Assembly: GCA_027335515.1 (NCBI GenBank)
Contig: DAHWHT010000276.1
Coordinates: 1 to 22,970, forward strand
DNA from: Clostridia bacterium
GTDB lineage: Bacteria > Bacillota_E > RBS10-35 > JAJYVN01
Length of the DNA: 22,970 nt
Direction: 5' to 3'
Shown here: piece by piece, positions 1 through 6,000 of the stretch
Layout: each line of letters starts with the position of its first letter
How positions within the stretch are numbered: position 1 is the first letter of the stretch
Program-made: the position numbers and the translations under genes
Notes under the pieces: model-generated
What the model was told of the DNA's origin: nothing
Seen by the model: the letters and a program-made list of their open reading frames with translations, nothing else
The model's database searches: none

Positions 1-27
1 CGGCGGGAGCCAAGGAGCACTACTCAT
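1..27 (-). CDS. start of an unidentified gene running off the left edge
   Basis: An ATG at 27-25 on the minus strand opens a frame of nine codons (MSSAPWLPP) to the window edge. A G-rich Shine-Dalgarno-like run (complement of 36-44) lies eight bases upstream and a possible promoter lies further upstream at 57-87. That arrangement is the only support; the protein is far too short to identify. Confidence 0.3.
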
Positions 28-56
28 CTGTGCCACCCCCCACCGTATCCTTCGAT

Positions 57-87
57 AGTGTATCGCGGATTAGCGGAAAACGGTCAA
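57..87 (-). promoter_or_regulatory. possible sigma-A promoter for the left-edge gene
   Basis: On the minus strand TTGACC (87-82) is followed, after a long 19-base spacer, by TACACT (62-57, 4 of 6 bases matching TATAAT). The stretch is clearly more AT-rich than its surroundings and sits between the stop of the MNT-HEPN gene (115) and the ATG at 27. The spacer is longer than optimal, so this is tentative. Confidence 0.35.
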
Positions 88-114
88 TCCCACGCCTGTT
101 CGCATGCGTCGTGC

Positions 115-888
115 CTACGCGCCCAGGATGCCCGCCACCGCATCCAGTACGCCGCGTGCCGTTTCAACCGCCACCCGCGCCTCCGGTTCGCCAACCAGCG
201 ATTCGTCCTCATACCGCGGCTCCACCGCGTACCGTTCGAGGTCCGCCATCGCCGCCTGATACTTCAGGGGCAGCCACCGGCCGACGGCGCGATCCAACTC
301 AACCACCCGGAACACCAAGTCGCTCAGGCTGTGGGTGCGCGGTGGCTCGCTGCCAAGATGGTAGATCAGCGCCTTCAGCGCCTTTTCCGCCGCCTGCTGC
401 GCGTGGAAGGCGACGACCCACCACTGATTCCGCCTGACACGCGCAGACGCCAAGAGCAGTTCGGCCGTGTCGAAATCGTCCCGCGCCTTGCCCATCAGCG
501 TCTCCTTGGCGCCCGTCACCGACCACTCCCCCGCAAAGCCGCGATACCGACTCACACCCCCCTCTGGGTGCAGCCGCGTCCCCTTTGCCAGGGCGTCCCG
601 TACCGGCCTGCTGCCCCGGTGCAGCTGCTCGCGCATCTCCTCGACGGTGTAGGGCCACACCTGCCCGTCCACCGTGCGGAAGTCCTCCATGCACATCGCC
701 GCGCACGCCCGGCGCTTTCGGGCCTCCATTGGCTCTGTCGTCGGCCGCAGGATGATGAGCAGGTCCATGTCGCTATCCGGCCGCGGTGCCCCGTAGGCAC
801 GCGAGCCGAACAGGATGATCTCCTCGGGGTCGAAGGTGGCGCGCAGCCGCGCAACCGCCGTCTCCATCGCCGAGGTGAGCACCGCCAT
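115..888 (-). CDS. nucleotidyltransferase-HEPN single-chain fusion protein
   Basis: This 257-residue protein joins two domains usually encoded by separate adjacent genes. Residues 10-100 form a minimal DNA-polymerase-beta-like nucleotidyltransferase, with the GSRAYG loop at 28-33 and the metal-binding SDMD acids D40 and D42. Residues 136-257 form a HEPN helical domain with the FHAQQAAEKALKAL helix (161-174) and PPRTHSL (182-188). I see no canonical R-x4-6-H HEPN RNase motif, so RNase activity is doubtful. In MntA/HepT systems the transferase adds AMP to the HEPN toxin; here both would be tethered. The ATG at 888 is chosen over a TTG at 921 because a GGGGGGG run lies about eight bases upstream. 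The gene follows the orphan Rpn tail by 34 bases and is probably co-transcribed. Fold assignment is confident; biological role is inferred. Confidence 0.87.
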   Translation of the reverse strand: MAVLTSAMETAVARLRATFDPEEIILFGSRAYGAPRPDSDMDLLIILRPTTEPMEARKRRACAAMCMEDFRTVDGQVWPYTVEEMREQLHRGSRPVRDALAKGTRLHPEGGVSRYRGFAGEWSVTGAKETLMGKARDDFDTAELLLASARVRRNQWWVVAFHAQQAAEKALKALIYHLGSEPPRTHSLSDLVFRVVELDRAVGRWLPLKYQAAMADLERYAVEPRYEDESLVGEPEARVAVETARGVLDAVAGILGA

Positions 889-922
889 GCAGGCCACCCC
901 CCCTACCTGCAATCGGATCAAC

Positions 923-1294
923 TCAGCCGCTCGTGTCTCCGTCCATCATAGCCCGCACGGCCTCATCCTGATCCTTCGCTTTACTGATCCTATACAACCA
1001 ATCCAACAACCGTGGTACAAAAGTCTCGTCTTCCATTGCAGCACGGACCGCTTCGGGCATGGGCCCGAAGCGGGAATAGAATAGGCCCTGTGCCGCTTCC
1101 TTCTGGCCCTCGACGCGGCCTTCTTCCCGACCTTGTTCCCGACCTTCTTCCCGGCCTTCGACGCGCCCCTCCTCTCGGCCGTCTTCCCTGCCTTCTTTCC
1201 AGCCCTCCTTCCATCCTTCTTTCCAGCCCTCAGCACGGCCTTCCGCGTGGGCCGCATCCTCCAAGTCTTTGAATAGGTTGGATGTGATCGGCAT
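923..1294 (-). CDS. orphan C-terminal tail of an Rpn-type nuclease, with EGR-repeat linker
   Basis: This 123-residue protein has no catalytic nuclease domain. It matches only the last part of the intact Rpn-like protein at 1665-2588: a start segment MPITSNLFKDLED (partner MALTPNVFEDLEA), then a highly charged EGR/EGW repeat, then a conserved tail with FGPMPEAVRAA and AKDQDEAVRAM (partner FGSVPEAVKAA and AKDQAEAVGVV). The frame opens further upstream (GTG at 1402) and similarity continues back to WAYRYERPV, so it derives from a longer gene cut at about 1358. The ATG at 1294 is chosen because GGAGGAAG sits eight bases before it. It may be a decaying fragment, or a functional stand-alone tail comparable to the small RpnS proteins that inhibit full-length Rpn in E. 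coli. The homology is visible; the function is inference. Confidence 0.65.
   Translation of the reverse strand: MPITSNLFKDLEDAAHAEGRAEGWKEGWKEGWKEGREDGREEGRVEGREEGREQGREEGRVEGQKEAAQGLFYSRFGPMPEAVRAAMEDETFVPRLLDWLYRISKAKDQDEAVRAMMDGDTSG
1103..1243 (-). repeat. coding tetrapeptide repeat (EGRE/EGWK type)
   Basis: About eleven degenerate 12-base units encode EGRA, EGWK (three times), EGRE, DGRE, EGRV and similar, ending in EGQK. The matching part of the intact paralogue is only about 15 residues long, so the repeat is an expansion of roughly 30 residues. The alternating Glu, Gly, Arg and Lys pattern suggests a flexible or helical charged linker. Confidence 0.85.
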
Positions 1295-1302
1295 CGCGTT
1301 CA

Positions 1303-1310
1303 CTTCCTCC
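1303..1310 (-). promoter_or_regulatory. strong ribosome binding site for the orphan Rpn tail
   Basis: GGAGGAAG on the minus strand ends eight bases before the ATG at 1294. It decides the start of the orphan tail protein and lies inside the longer open frame. Confidence 0.7.
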
Positions 1311-1361
1311 ATCGCCTGGTTCGCATCCACCGGCCTCTCGTACCTGTAGGCCCAGAGTCCC

Positions 1362-1559
1362 TCAGTTACAAACCAACACGGCCTCCGCCAGGTTCTGTGC
1401 ACGCGCCACCTCGTGGTGCCCCTCCGACAACCGCGATGGGTCTAGTTGCCAAGCCACCGCCGCTCGAACCTTGTTTGGTGTGGGCCCAAACCGTCCGCCG
1501 AACAGGTCGAGCCCCGCTAGATGTACGGTATCTATACGTGTCAGCGATTCCGTCGTTAT
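1362..1559 (-). pseudogene. decayed third copy of the Rpn C-terminal tail
   Basis: In the frame ending with TGA at 1364-1362 the peptide contains LDLFGGRFGPTPNKVRAAV and later HHEVARAQNLAEAVLV. These align with VLDVFDARFGSVPEAVKAAV and HRGVARAKDQAEAVGV of the intact gene at 1665-2588. An in-frame stop (1562-1560) and the absence of a start or ribosome site show it is a remnant. Its stop lies within a few bases of the point where similarity begins in the next truncated copy (about 1358), as if a deletion or unequal exchange joined the end of one tandem copy to the middle of another. No Rpn match is visible between 1560 and 1664. Confidence 0.6.
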
Positions 1560-1664
1560 TCATCAAGTCGTCGGACTCGATGGGTGGAGCCGCTACCGCC
1601 CTCTTTCTCATCCACGCCATACTCTTCGGGCGATCCCCTTGCTCAGAAGATCCGTCAGACCGCC

Positions 1665-1916
1665 TCAGCGAGCCGCGCCTTCGCCCAGCACGACCCCCAC
1701 GGCCTCGGCCTGGTCCTTCGCACGCGCCACCCCTCGATGCCATGCCTGCAACCGGGCCGCATTGGTCTGGCCGGCCACCGCCGCCTTCACCGCTTCCGGC
1801 ACGGACCCAAACCGGGCGTCAAACACGTCCAGCACCGCTTCCCGTTGGGCCTCCTGTTGGGCCTCCTTGCGCACCAGCGCCTCTAGGTCTTCGAACACGT
1901 TAGGCGTAAGCGCCAT
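1665..1916 (-). CDS. predicted internal small protein: Rpn tail from an in-frame internal start
   Basis: Within the Rpn gene an ATG at 1916 begins an in-frame 83-residue product (MALTPNVFEDLEA..., ending GEGAAR). GGAGGTG lies nine bases before it, a better ribosome site than the one for the full protein. The start aligns exactly with that of the stand-alone tail at 1294, also preceded by GGAGG. E. coli rpn genes are known to make small C-terminal proteins (RpnS) from inside the large gene, and these block the toxic full-length protein. The same arrangement is inferred here. No internal promoter was recognised, so the small product could come from the full mRNA. Confidence 0.45.
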   Translation of the reverse strand: MALTPNVFEDLEALVRKEAQQEAQREAVLDVFDARFGSVPEAVKAAVAGQTNAARLQAWHRGVARAKDQAEAVGVVLGEGAAR

Positions 1917-2588
1917 CTTCCGTAACACCTCCAAGACCCGTGGCCGCTCCCCTGGCTCCACCTTGCGGTACGCCAGGGTCCCCAACGCACCCATCACTTC
2001 TTTCCGCACGTTCGGATCCAATGCGGCCACCAGAGGCTCGGCCGCCACGATCAGGTCCGGCATCGACCGCCGCACGCGCATCAGGGGCAGCAGCGCCAGC
2101 GCCGCCGCATCCTCCGCCACGACCGACCCGTGATCCTCCAGCAGCCGCTCACCACCGGCCTGACGCAGGAGCACCTGCCGAGCGCCGAAGGACACCTCGC
2201 CCACGACCAGGGAAGCCGGACTCTGCCGCTCACCCCAGAGAATTACCGTGTGGACCACCCGGCTCGGATACCGCTCCACCACCGCCAGGTGGTAGCGAAT
2301 CCGGCGCGCAACCTGCTCCTGGCCGCCAAACTGGAACTCAAAGTGCCAGAGGCTGCCGTCCTCTGCCTCCAAGAGCGCGTCCGTCTCGTGCGCCGCCGTC
2401 TGGACCATCGGGACGACGCTATCCAGGGCCCGCACCATCCGCGGCGCGTCGATCCCCACCGATCGCAGCGAGCCGCCGCACGCCAGGATGGCAAACACCA
2501 GTCGCAGCGCGTGCTCCTTCCATTCGCGCCCTTCCTTCAGCGCCAATCCTGCTTCAACATCGTACAACCCGGCCCGCACCAGCGCCAA
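1665..2588 (-). CDS. Rpn-family recombination-promoting nuclease / putative transposase (PD-(D/E)XK)
   Basis: This 307-residue frame has the hallmarks of Rpn/YhgA-like nucleases. Residues 60-90 carry ETDALLE followed by WHFEFQ, giving D70 and E84-x-Q86, the PD-(D/E)XK variant active site. Residues 95-150 continue the core, 190-220 are helical, and the last 83 residues form a variable tail shared with two neighbouring fragments. Members cleave DNA and several are toxic or anti-phage. The N-terminus is uncertain: the frame opens with TTG at 2588, directly after the stop of the upstream pseudogene, and the true start may be 15-20 codons later, near KEGREWKEHALR. No clear ribosome site precedes the TTG. 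An internal Shine-Dalgarno plus ATG at 1916 could give a separate tail protein. The family call is fairly firm; specificity and activity are not visible. Confidence 0.75.
   Translation of the reverse strand: MALVRAGLYDVEAGLALKEGREWKEHALRLVFAILACGGSLRSVGIDAPRMVRALDSVVPMVQTAAHETDALLEAEDGSLWHFEFQFGGQEQVARRIRYHLAVVERYPSRVVHTVILWGERQSPASLVVGEVSFGARQVLLRQAGGERLLEDHGSVVAEDAAALALLPLMRVRRSMPDLIVAAEPLVAALDPNVRKEVMGALGTLAYRKVEPGERPRVLEVLRKMALTPNVFEDLEALVRKEAQQEAQREAVLDVFDARFGSVPEAVKAAVAGQTNAARLQAWHRGVARAKDQAEAVGVVLGEGAAR
1926..1932 (-). promoter_or_regulatory. internal Shine-Dalgarno within the Rpn gene
   Basis: GGAGGTG on the minus strand, nine bases before the in-frame ATG at 1916. It is coding sequence for Leu-Glu-Val, so chance is possible, but the site recurs at the equivalent place in the truncated copy (1303-1310). 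Confidence 0.5.
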
Positions 2589-3901
2589 TCAAGCGGGCGC
2601 GACCAAGACCGCCGCCTTCCGGCCCCGATACGCCACCTGCCAGCCCTGCAGGCGCAGCACACGCGCCACAGATACTTCTTGGGCAAGAGCGCCCGCTGCA
2701 CGCCATGCCGGGCACAGGCCCACGCGGGATTCACCGGGACCTTCCGCAAGGGGCCGCATTCGGTTGCCACCCACGTCTGAGCGTACGTGTTGAAGCCCGG
2801 CCCGGAACACAGCGCACTGGCGCCGCATCCACGCCGCGGCCCCCGCCGGATCGCCGCGCACCACCGGCCAGGAGGGCGGCGCGCCGACCCGGATCCCAAC
2901 CGCCACCAGGACGGCCACGGCCGCGCCCGCCATGGCCCACGTTGCGTAGGTCGACGGCCGCCACCGACGAACGGCGTAGCGCGCCGGACACCCAAATCGC
3001 CGGCCCGATCCGCGTACGGGAACATGCGCTTGACCACGAGCGCGCCCGCCAGCAGCACAAGCACGAGGGTTCACGGGGCCGCACGGGCAAAGTGCGGCCG
3101 GACCCTGGCCACCACCACGACGGCCGCCACAAGGAGCGCCGGCAATAGCGCCCACTCAAACCGTGGCGCGTAGAAGTTTGGCGACGGGAACTCGGCGACG
3201 TTGCGGAGGTGGAAGGCGATGTGCGACAGCGCCCAGTCGTGCGCGATCAATCAAGGGCCGGCCGTGGGGATTGACCAAACAGGCGGCCAGGATTGCCCCC
3301 AACGCCACCGGCAGCCAGCGGCGTGTGCTCCGACGCACCCGATACCAAACGCGCGTCGGCAACCGCCACGGCCACCACGCCAATCCCACTTCCAACACCA
3401 CCAGGGCAAGCCCGATGAAAAGCGTGCCGTTGGTGTGGACCCACAGCGCACACAGCAGCGGGCGCAGCGGGCGCGCCTTCGCCCCGCGCCGCCGCGCCGG
3501 CTCCAGCACACAGCAGACGGCGGCGAACGGCGCAAGAAAGAGCAACTGCGGCAGCAAGAACTCCCGCGGCACCGCCAGCACCAGCACCGCCAGCCCCAAC
3601 ACGCCGGCCTCACCCGCGCCTCGGCACAGACCGTACACGCCCCACCCGACCAGCAGGCACAGCGCGACCGACGCCGACACCGCCGATGCGCCCCCGCCAC
3701 GGGCCACAAGCCCGAGCAGCAGGTCAAAGAACCACTCGCTGACGACCAAGCCGTGACCATGCACCGTCCACGACCAGGTGTCCCGCGTCGGCAGGTGGCC
3801 GGTCCGCAGCATGAACCGACCATACGCCGCCTGCCCAAAACGGCTCTACCCACCGGCTTCCACACGGCCCGTGGCCAGGCCAGGCCCGCACAAAACGCCA
3901 T
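2589..3901 (-). pseudogene. multiply frameshifted polytopic membrane protein, GT-C glycosyltransferase-like
   Basis: Spliced across frames, this reads as one membrane protein: LPTRDTWSW and SEWFFDLLLGL near the N-terminus, several hydrophobic helices, HTNGTLFIGLAL and LVNPHGRPLI, AHDWALSHIAFHLRNVAEF, FPSPNFYAPRFEWALLPAL, and a C-terminus RLQGWQVAYRGRKAAVLVAP. This layout resembles large multipass proteins of the GT-C type; the family call is by recollection. Lesions: a frameshift near 3835, a TCAA tandem duplication (3247-3254) that shifts the frame, an in-frame stop at 3073-3071, and further frame changes near 2970, 2800 and 2670. The likely original start is ATG 3901, 23 bases after the tadV stop, so it was the last gene of the tad operon or its follower. 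Being downstream of the pilus genes, it may once have modified pilin; that is speculation. Confidence 0.65.
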
Positions 3902-3924
3902 GGCCCACCAGCCGATTTCGCGCT

Positions 3925-4371
3925 TCACCGCCGCACCAGCAGCACCGCCGCCGTCCCCGCCGCCATCCAGGGGGCCATCGGCACCGACGCCTGGCGCCAC
4001 GGCAGCCCCCGCAGTTTGCGCCAGGCGATCCACGGCAGCAGGCAGAAACTGCACAGCACAAACCCCAGCGCCGGTCCGAGGATGGCCACCCCTGGCCCGA
4101 GCAGGGCCCCAAGGGCCATCGCGAGCTTGGCGTCTCCCTCCCCCAGGTGCAACCACTCCACGGCCGGCCACCAAAGCGCCCCTGCCGCGGTCCCCTCGAG
4201 CGAGCCACGGAATCCCGCCCAACCGTGCGCAGACAGGGCAAGGGCCATGCCGGCCAGCACCCCGCCGCCAACAACCCAGTTCTTGATGAGCCGCCAGCGC
4301 AAGTCCGTATAGACGCTGACCGTCAGCACCACGCCGACCGTCGGATAGGCGATATCCACCCCCGGGCGCAT
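3925..4371 (-). CDS. tadV: prepilin peptidase of the Tad system (CpaA/TadV, peptidase A24)
   Basis: This 148-residue membrane aspartic protease would cut the short leader from the Flp pilin and the TadE-type pseudopilins at the inner face of the membrane. The two catalytic aspartates are visible: D23 in YTDLRWRLIKN and the GxGD motif in HLGEGDAKLAMALGAL (about residues 75-90). Hydrophobic segments lie at about 8-20, 32-48, 90-112 and 130-146. The size fits short A24 peptidases lacking the N-terminal methyltransferase domain. ATG 4371 lies six bases after the TadG-like stop; GAGGGGAG directly before it is too close for that ATG and would better suit a GTG at codon 5 (4359). It is the last intact gene of the pilus operon. 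Confidence 0.85.
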   Translation of the reverse strand: MRPGVDIAYPTVGVVLTVSVYTDLRWRLIKNWVVGGGVLAGMALALSAHGWAGFRGSLEGTAAGALWWPAVEWLHLGEGDAKLAMALGALLGPGVAILGPALGFVLCSFCLLPWIAWRKLRGLPWRQASVPMAPWMAAGTAAVLLVRR

Positions 4372-4377
4372 CTCCCC

Positions 4378-4932
4378 TCAGAATGTCTGGACATACGCCT
4401 TTGCCTTAGCCTCCACGGTCCACGCGACCCGGTTGCGACCGAGCAACCCCAAAACGCCGATGCGCGCCCGGACCCACGCCGACACGGTGCAATGCGCACC
4501 AGACGCAACGGCCGCGAAGGCCTCCGTACGAACCGGCCAATAGGCGATGTTGTGCCCCCAGGCCTGAGCCGCCGCACCCGGCGCCGTTACCGGGTTCACC
4601 TTCACCGTTTCACTGTAGATGGTGCCGCGCGCATCCACGGTCTTGGTGATCACGCCTTGGGTTGCACAGGCGGTCGCCGCGGCATCGGCGGCCGACTGCG
4701 CCCCGGCGTGGTCGGCGTATCCCAAACCGAGCCCGACCGCCGCAAACACCGCGACCACGACCAGCCCCATGAACAACACGGTCAACACCAGGGCCTGGCC
4801 CGCCTCATCGCACCCAAGGGGCAAGCCGCGGCGGGGACGCGGCCGCTGGATGAACGCGCCCCACACCCCCTTTGGCGCAGCGGGTCTGAGCAAACCGGTG
4901 CGCCGGCCGACATCCTCTCCAACCGCCATCAT
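4378..4932 (-). CDS. TadG-like pilus assembly protein (TadE/G-like N-terminal Tad domain)
   Basis: A 184-residue frame whose core begins DEAGQALVLTVLFMGLVVVA (residues 42-61), one long transmembrane helix preceded by a charged segment. It is followed by LGYADHAGAQSAADAAATACA, the typical Tad-domain motif of TadG-like pseudopilins and Flp accessory proteins, and a short extracytoplasmic domain. Full TadG proteins carry a large von Willebrand A domain; this one is short and lacks it, so it is better called TadE/G-like. The start is uncertain: the first 40 residues are not protein-like, no good ribosome site precedes ATG 4932, and GTG 4866 or a TTG near 4825 are alternatives. It lies between tadE and tadV. 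The 220 bases upstream (4933-5152) hold no gene I can support. Confidence 0.75.
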   Translation of the reverse strand: MMAVGEDVGRRTGLLRPAAPKGVWGAFIQRPRPRRGLPLGCDEAGQALVLTVLFMGLVVVAVFAAVGLGLGYADHAGAQSAADAAATACATQGVITKTVDARGTIYSETVKVNPVTAPGAAAQAWGHNIAYWPVRTEAFAAVASGAHCTVSAWVRARIGVLGLLGRNRVAWTVEAKAKAYVQTF

Positions 4933-5152
4933 CGGCCGGCGGTGAGGGCGCCTTCAGCGCGACCAGGATGGATGGGCGGTCTTGCCCTTCGGCCTCAGCG
5001 ACGGCTGCCGCGTCGCCCGTTGGTGTCGCGCGCCACTTTGCTTGGCGGGCTGGGCCCCAATTGGGTGTCGCCTTCACACCGGGCGACGGCCGATGGGGGC
5101 GAAACCGGCCCCTTGCTGCCGAGGGGCGGGCGCGACGAGCCACGCACACCCC

Positions 5153-5659
5153 TCACTCTTCCGGAAACTGCGCACTCGCCTGCAGGTTGAAGACCCTGGA
5201 CCCCGGCCCGGCCCCGGGTGAAAGGAATGCGTTCAAGGGCGGAAACAGGTTGATCTCTTCGAACGTCACGGTCGCCGCTGCCAGCCCGCCCACCTGGCCG
5301 GGTGCGCTGCAGTAGGCGCTGAAGTCCCACTGACCATACTGGGTGGGCGCAGCCGTCAAGGCCCCCACATACAGGCCCCGGCCCAGTGCGGCCGCCGCCG
5401 CGCGCTCCGCATCTCCATACCACGAAGCCACCCCTTGACCGCATTCGATGGCCACCAGCCGCGCGCTGTCACGCGCCGCATTGGTCACCACGGCCTTGGC
5501 CACCGTCCCCATTCCAAACGAGACGGTGGCCATCAATAACCCGATGAGCAGAGGCAACACCAGGACGGTCTCCACGATCGCCGCGCCCCGCTCCCCGCGT
5601 GCCAGAGACACCACCTCCTCGCAGGCCCGGACCGGAAGACGGCCGGGGCGCCGCGCCAT
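5153..5659 (-). CDS. tadE: TadE-like pseudopilin
   Basis: This 168-residue protein has a short basic cytoplasmic N-terminus, then GERGAAIVETVLVLPLLIGL at about residues 22-41. That is the classic TadE motif: a glycine cleavage site, a glutamate a few residues later (AAIVE) and a hydrophobic helix. An extracytoplasmic domain of about 115 residues follows, with two cysteines (C73 in IECGQG and one in SAYCSAP) that could form a disulphide. TadE proteins are processed by TadV and act as minor pilins in Tad assembly. ATG 5659 lies 15 bases after the flp stop. Confidence 0.87.
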   Translation of the reverse strand: MARRPGRLPVRACEEVVSLARGERGAAIVETVLVLPLLIGLLMATVSFGMGTVAKAVVTNAARDSARLVAIECGQGVASWYGDAERAAAAALGRGLYVGALTAAPTQYGQWDFSAYCSAPGQVGGLAAATVTFEEINLFPPLNAFLSPGAGPGSRVFNLQASAQFPEE

Positions 5660-5674
5660 GCCGCGCCCGGTGTG

Positions 5675-5899
5675 CTACGAGCAACTGCTGGCCGAACCGC
5701 TGGCCGTGCTGTTCAGACACTGGGCAATGCCGTCCAGGTTGCTCAATAACCCGGACTTGACCGCGATCAGGCCGACCACGGCCAGCATGGCGATGATGGC
5801 CACCACGATCACATACTCCGGCACCTCTGCGCCCTTTTCGGCCGACACCCTCGCCACGAAAACGCGAATCCACAGCCACGGCACCTGGAGCATCGCCAT
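5675..5899 (-). CDS. flp: Flp-type IVb major pilin
   Basis: A 74-residue pilin precursor. The leader of about 23 residues ends EKG, and the predicted mature protein begins AEVPEYVIVVAIIAMLAVVG: Glu at position 5 and Tyr at 6, the signature of Flp pilins, followed by the single hydrophobic helix that packs the pilus core. A short hydrophilic tail carries two cysteines (ten residues or so apart), unusual for Flp pilins and possibly a disulphide. Start ATG 5899 has an AGGGGGG box about eight bases upstream (a second ATG two codons later is possible). The gene sits between tadC and tadE rather than heading the operon, and a stem-loop lies in the 101-base gap before it. Confidence 0.9.
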   Translation of the reverse strand: MAMLQVPWLWIRVFVARVSAEKGAEVPEYVIVVAIIAMLAVVGLIAVKSGLLSNLDGIAQCLNSTASGSASSCS

Positions 5900-5936
5900 C
5901 CGGATACCCCCCTGTCCAGATTTGCGCGATCTTGAT

Positions 5937-5964
5937 CGGCGCCACCGGAAAACATCCGGCGCCG
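5937..5964 (-). other. stem-loop between tadC and flp
   Basis: CGGCGCC (5937-5943) and GGCGCCG (5958-5964) are perfect inverted arms around a short spacer that itself contains CCGG on both sides. No T-run follows, so it is not an intrinsic terminator. A structure at the 5' end of the flp message could stabilise a processed pilin transcript; this is inference. Confidence 0.5.
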
Positions 5965-6000
5965 ACCGGTTCACCACCTCCCCTGCGGTCCCGCCACCCG

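Noticed and set aside
1103..1243. Possible CRISPR-like array
   Set aside because: The 12-base repeats are contiguous, in frame and without spacers; they encode EGR/EGW tetrapeptides.
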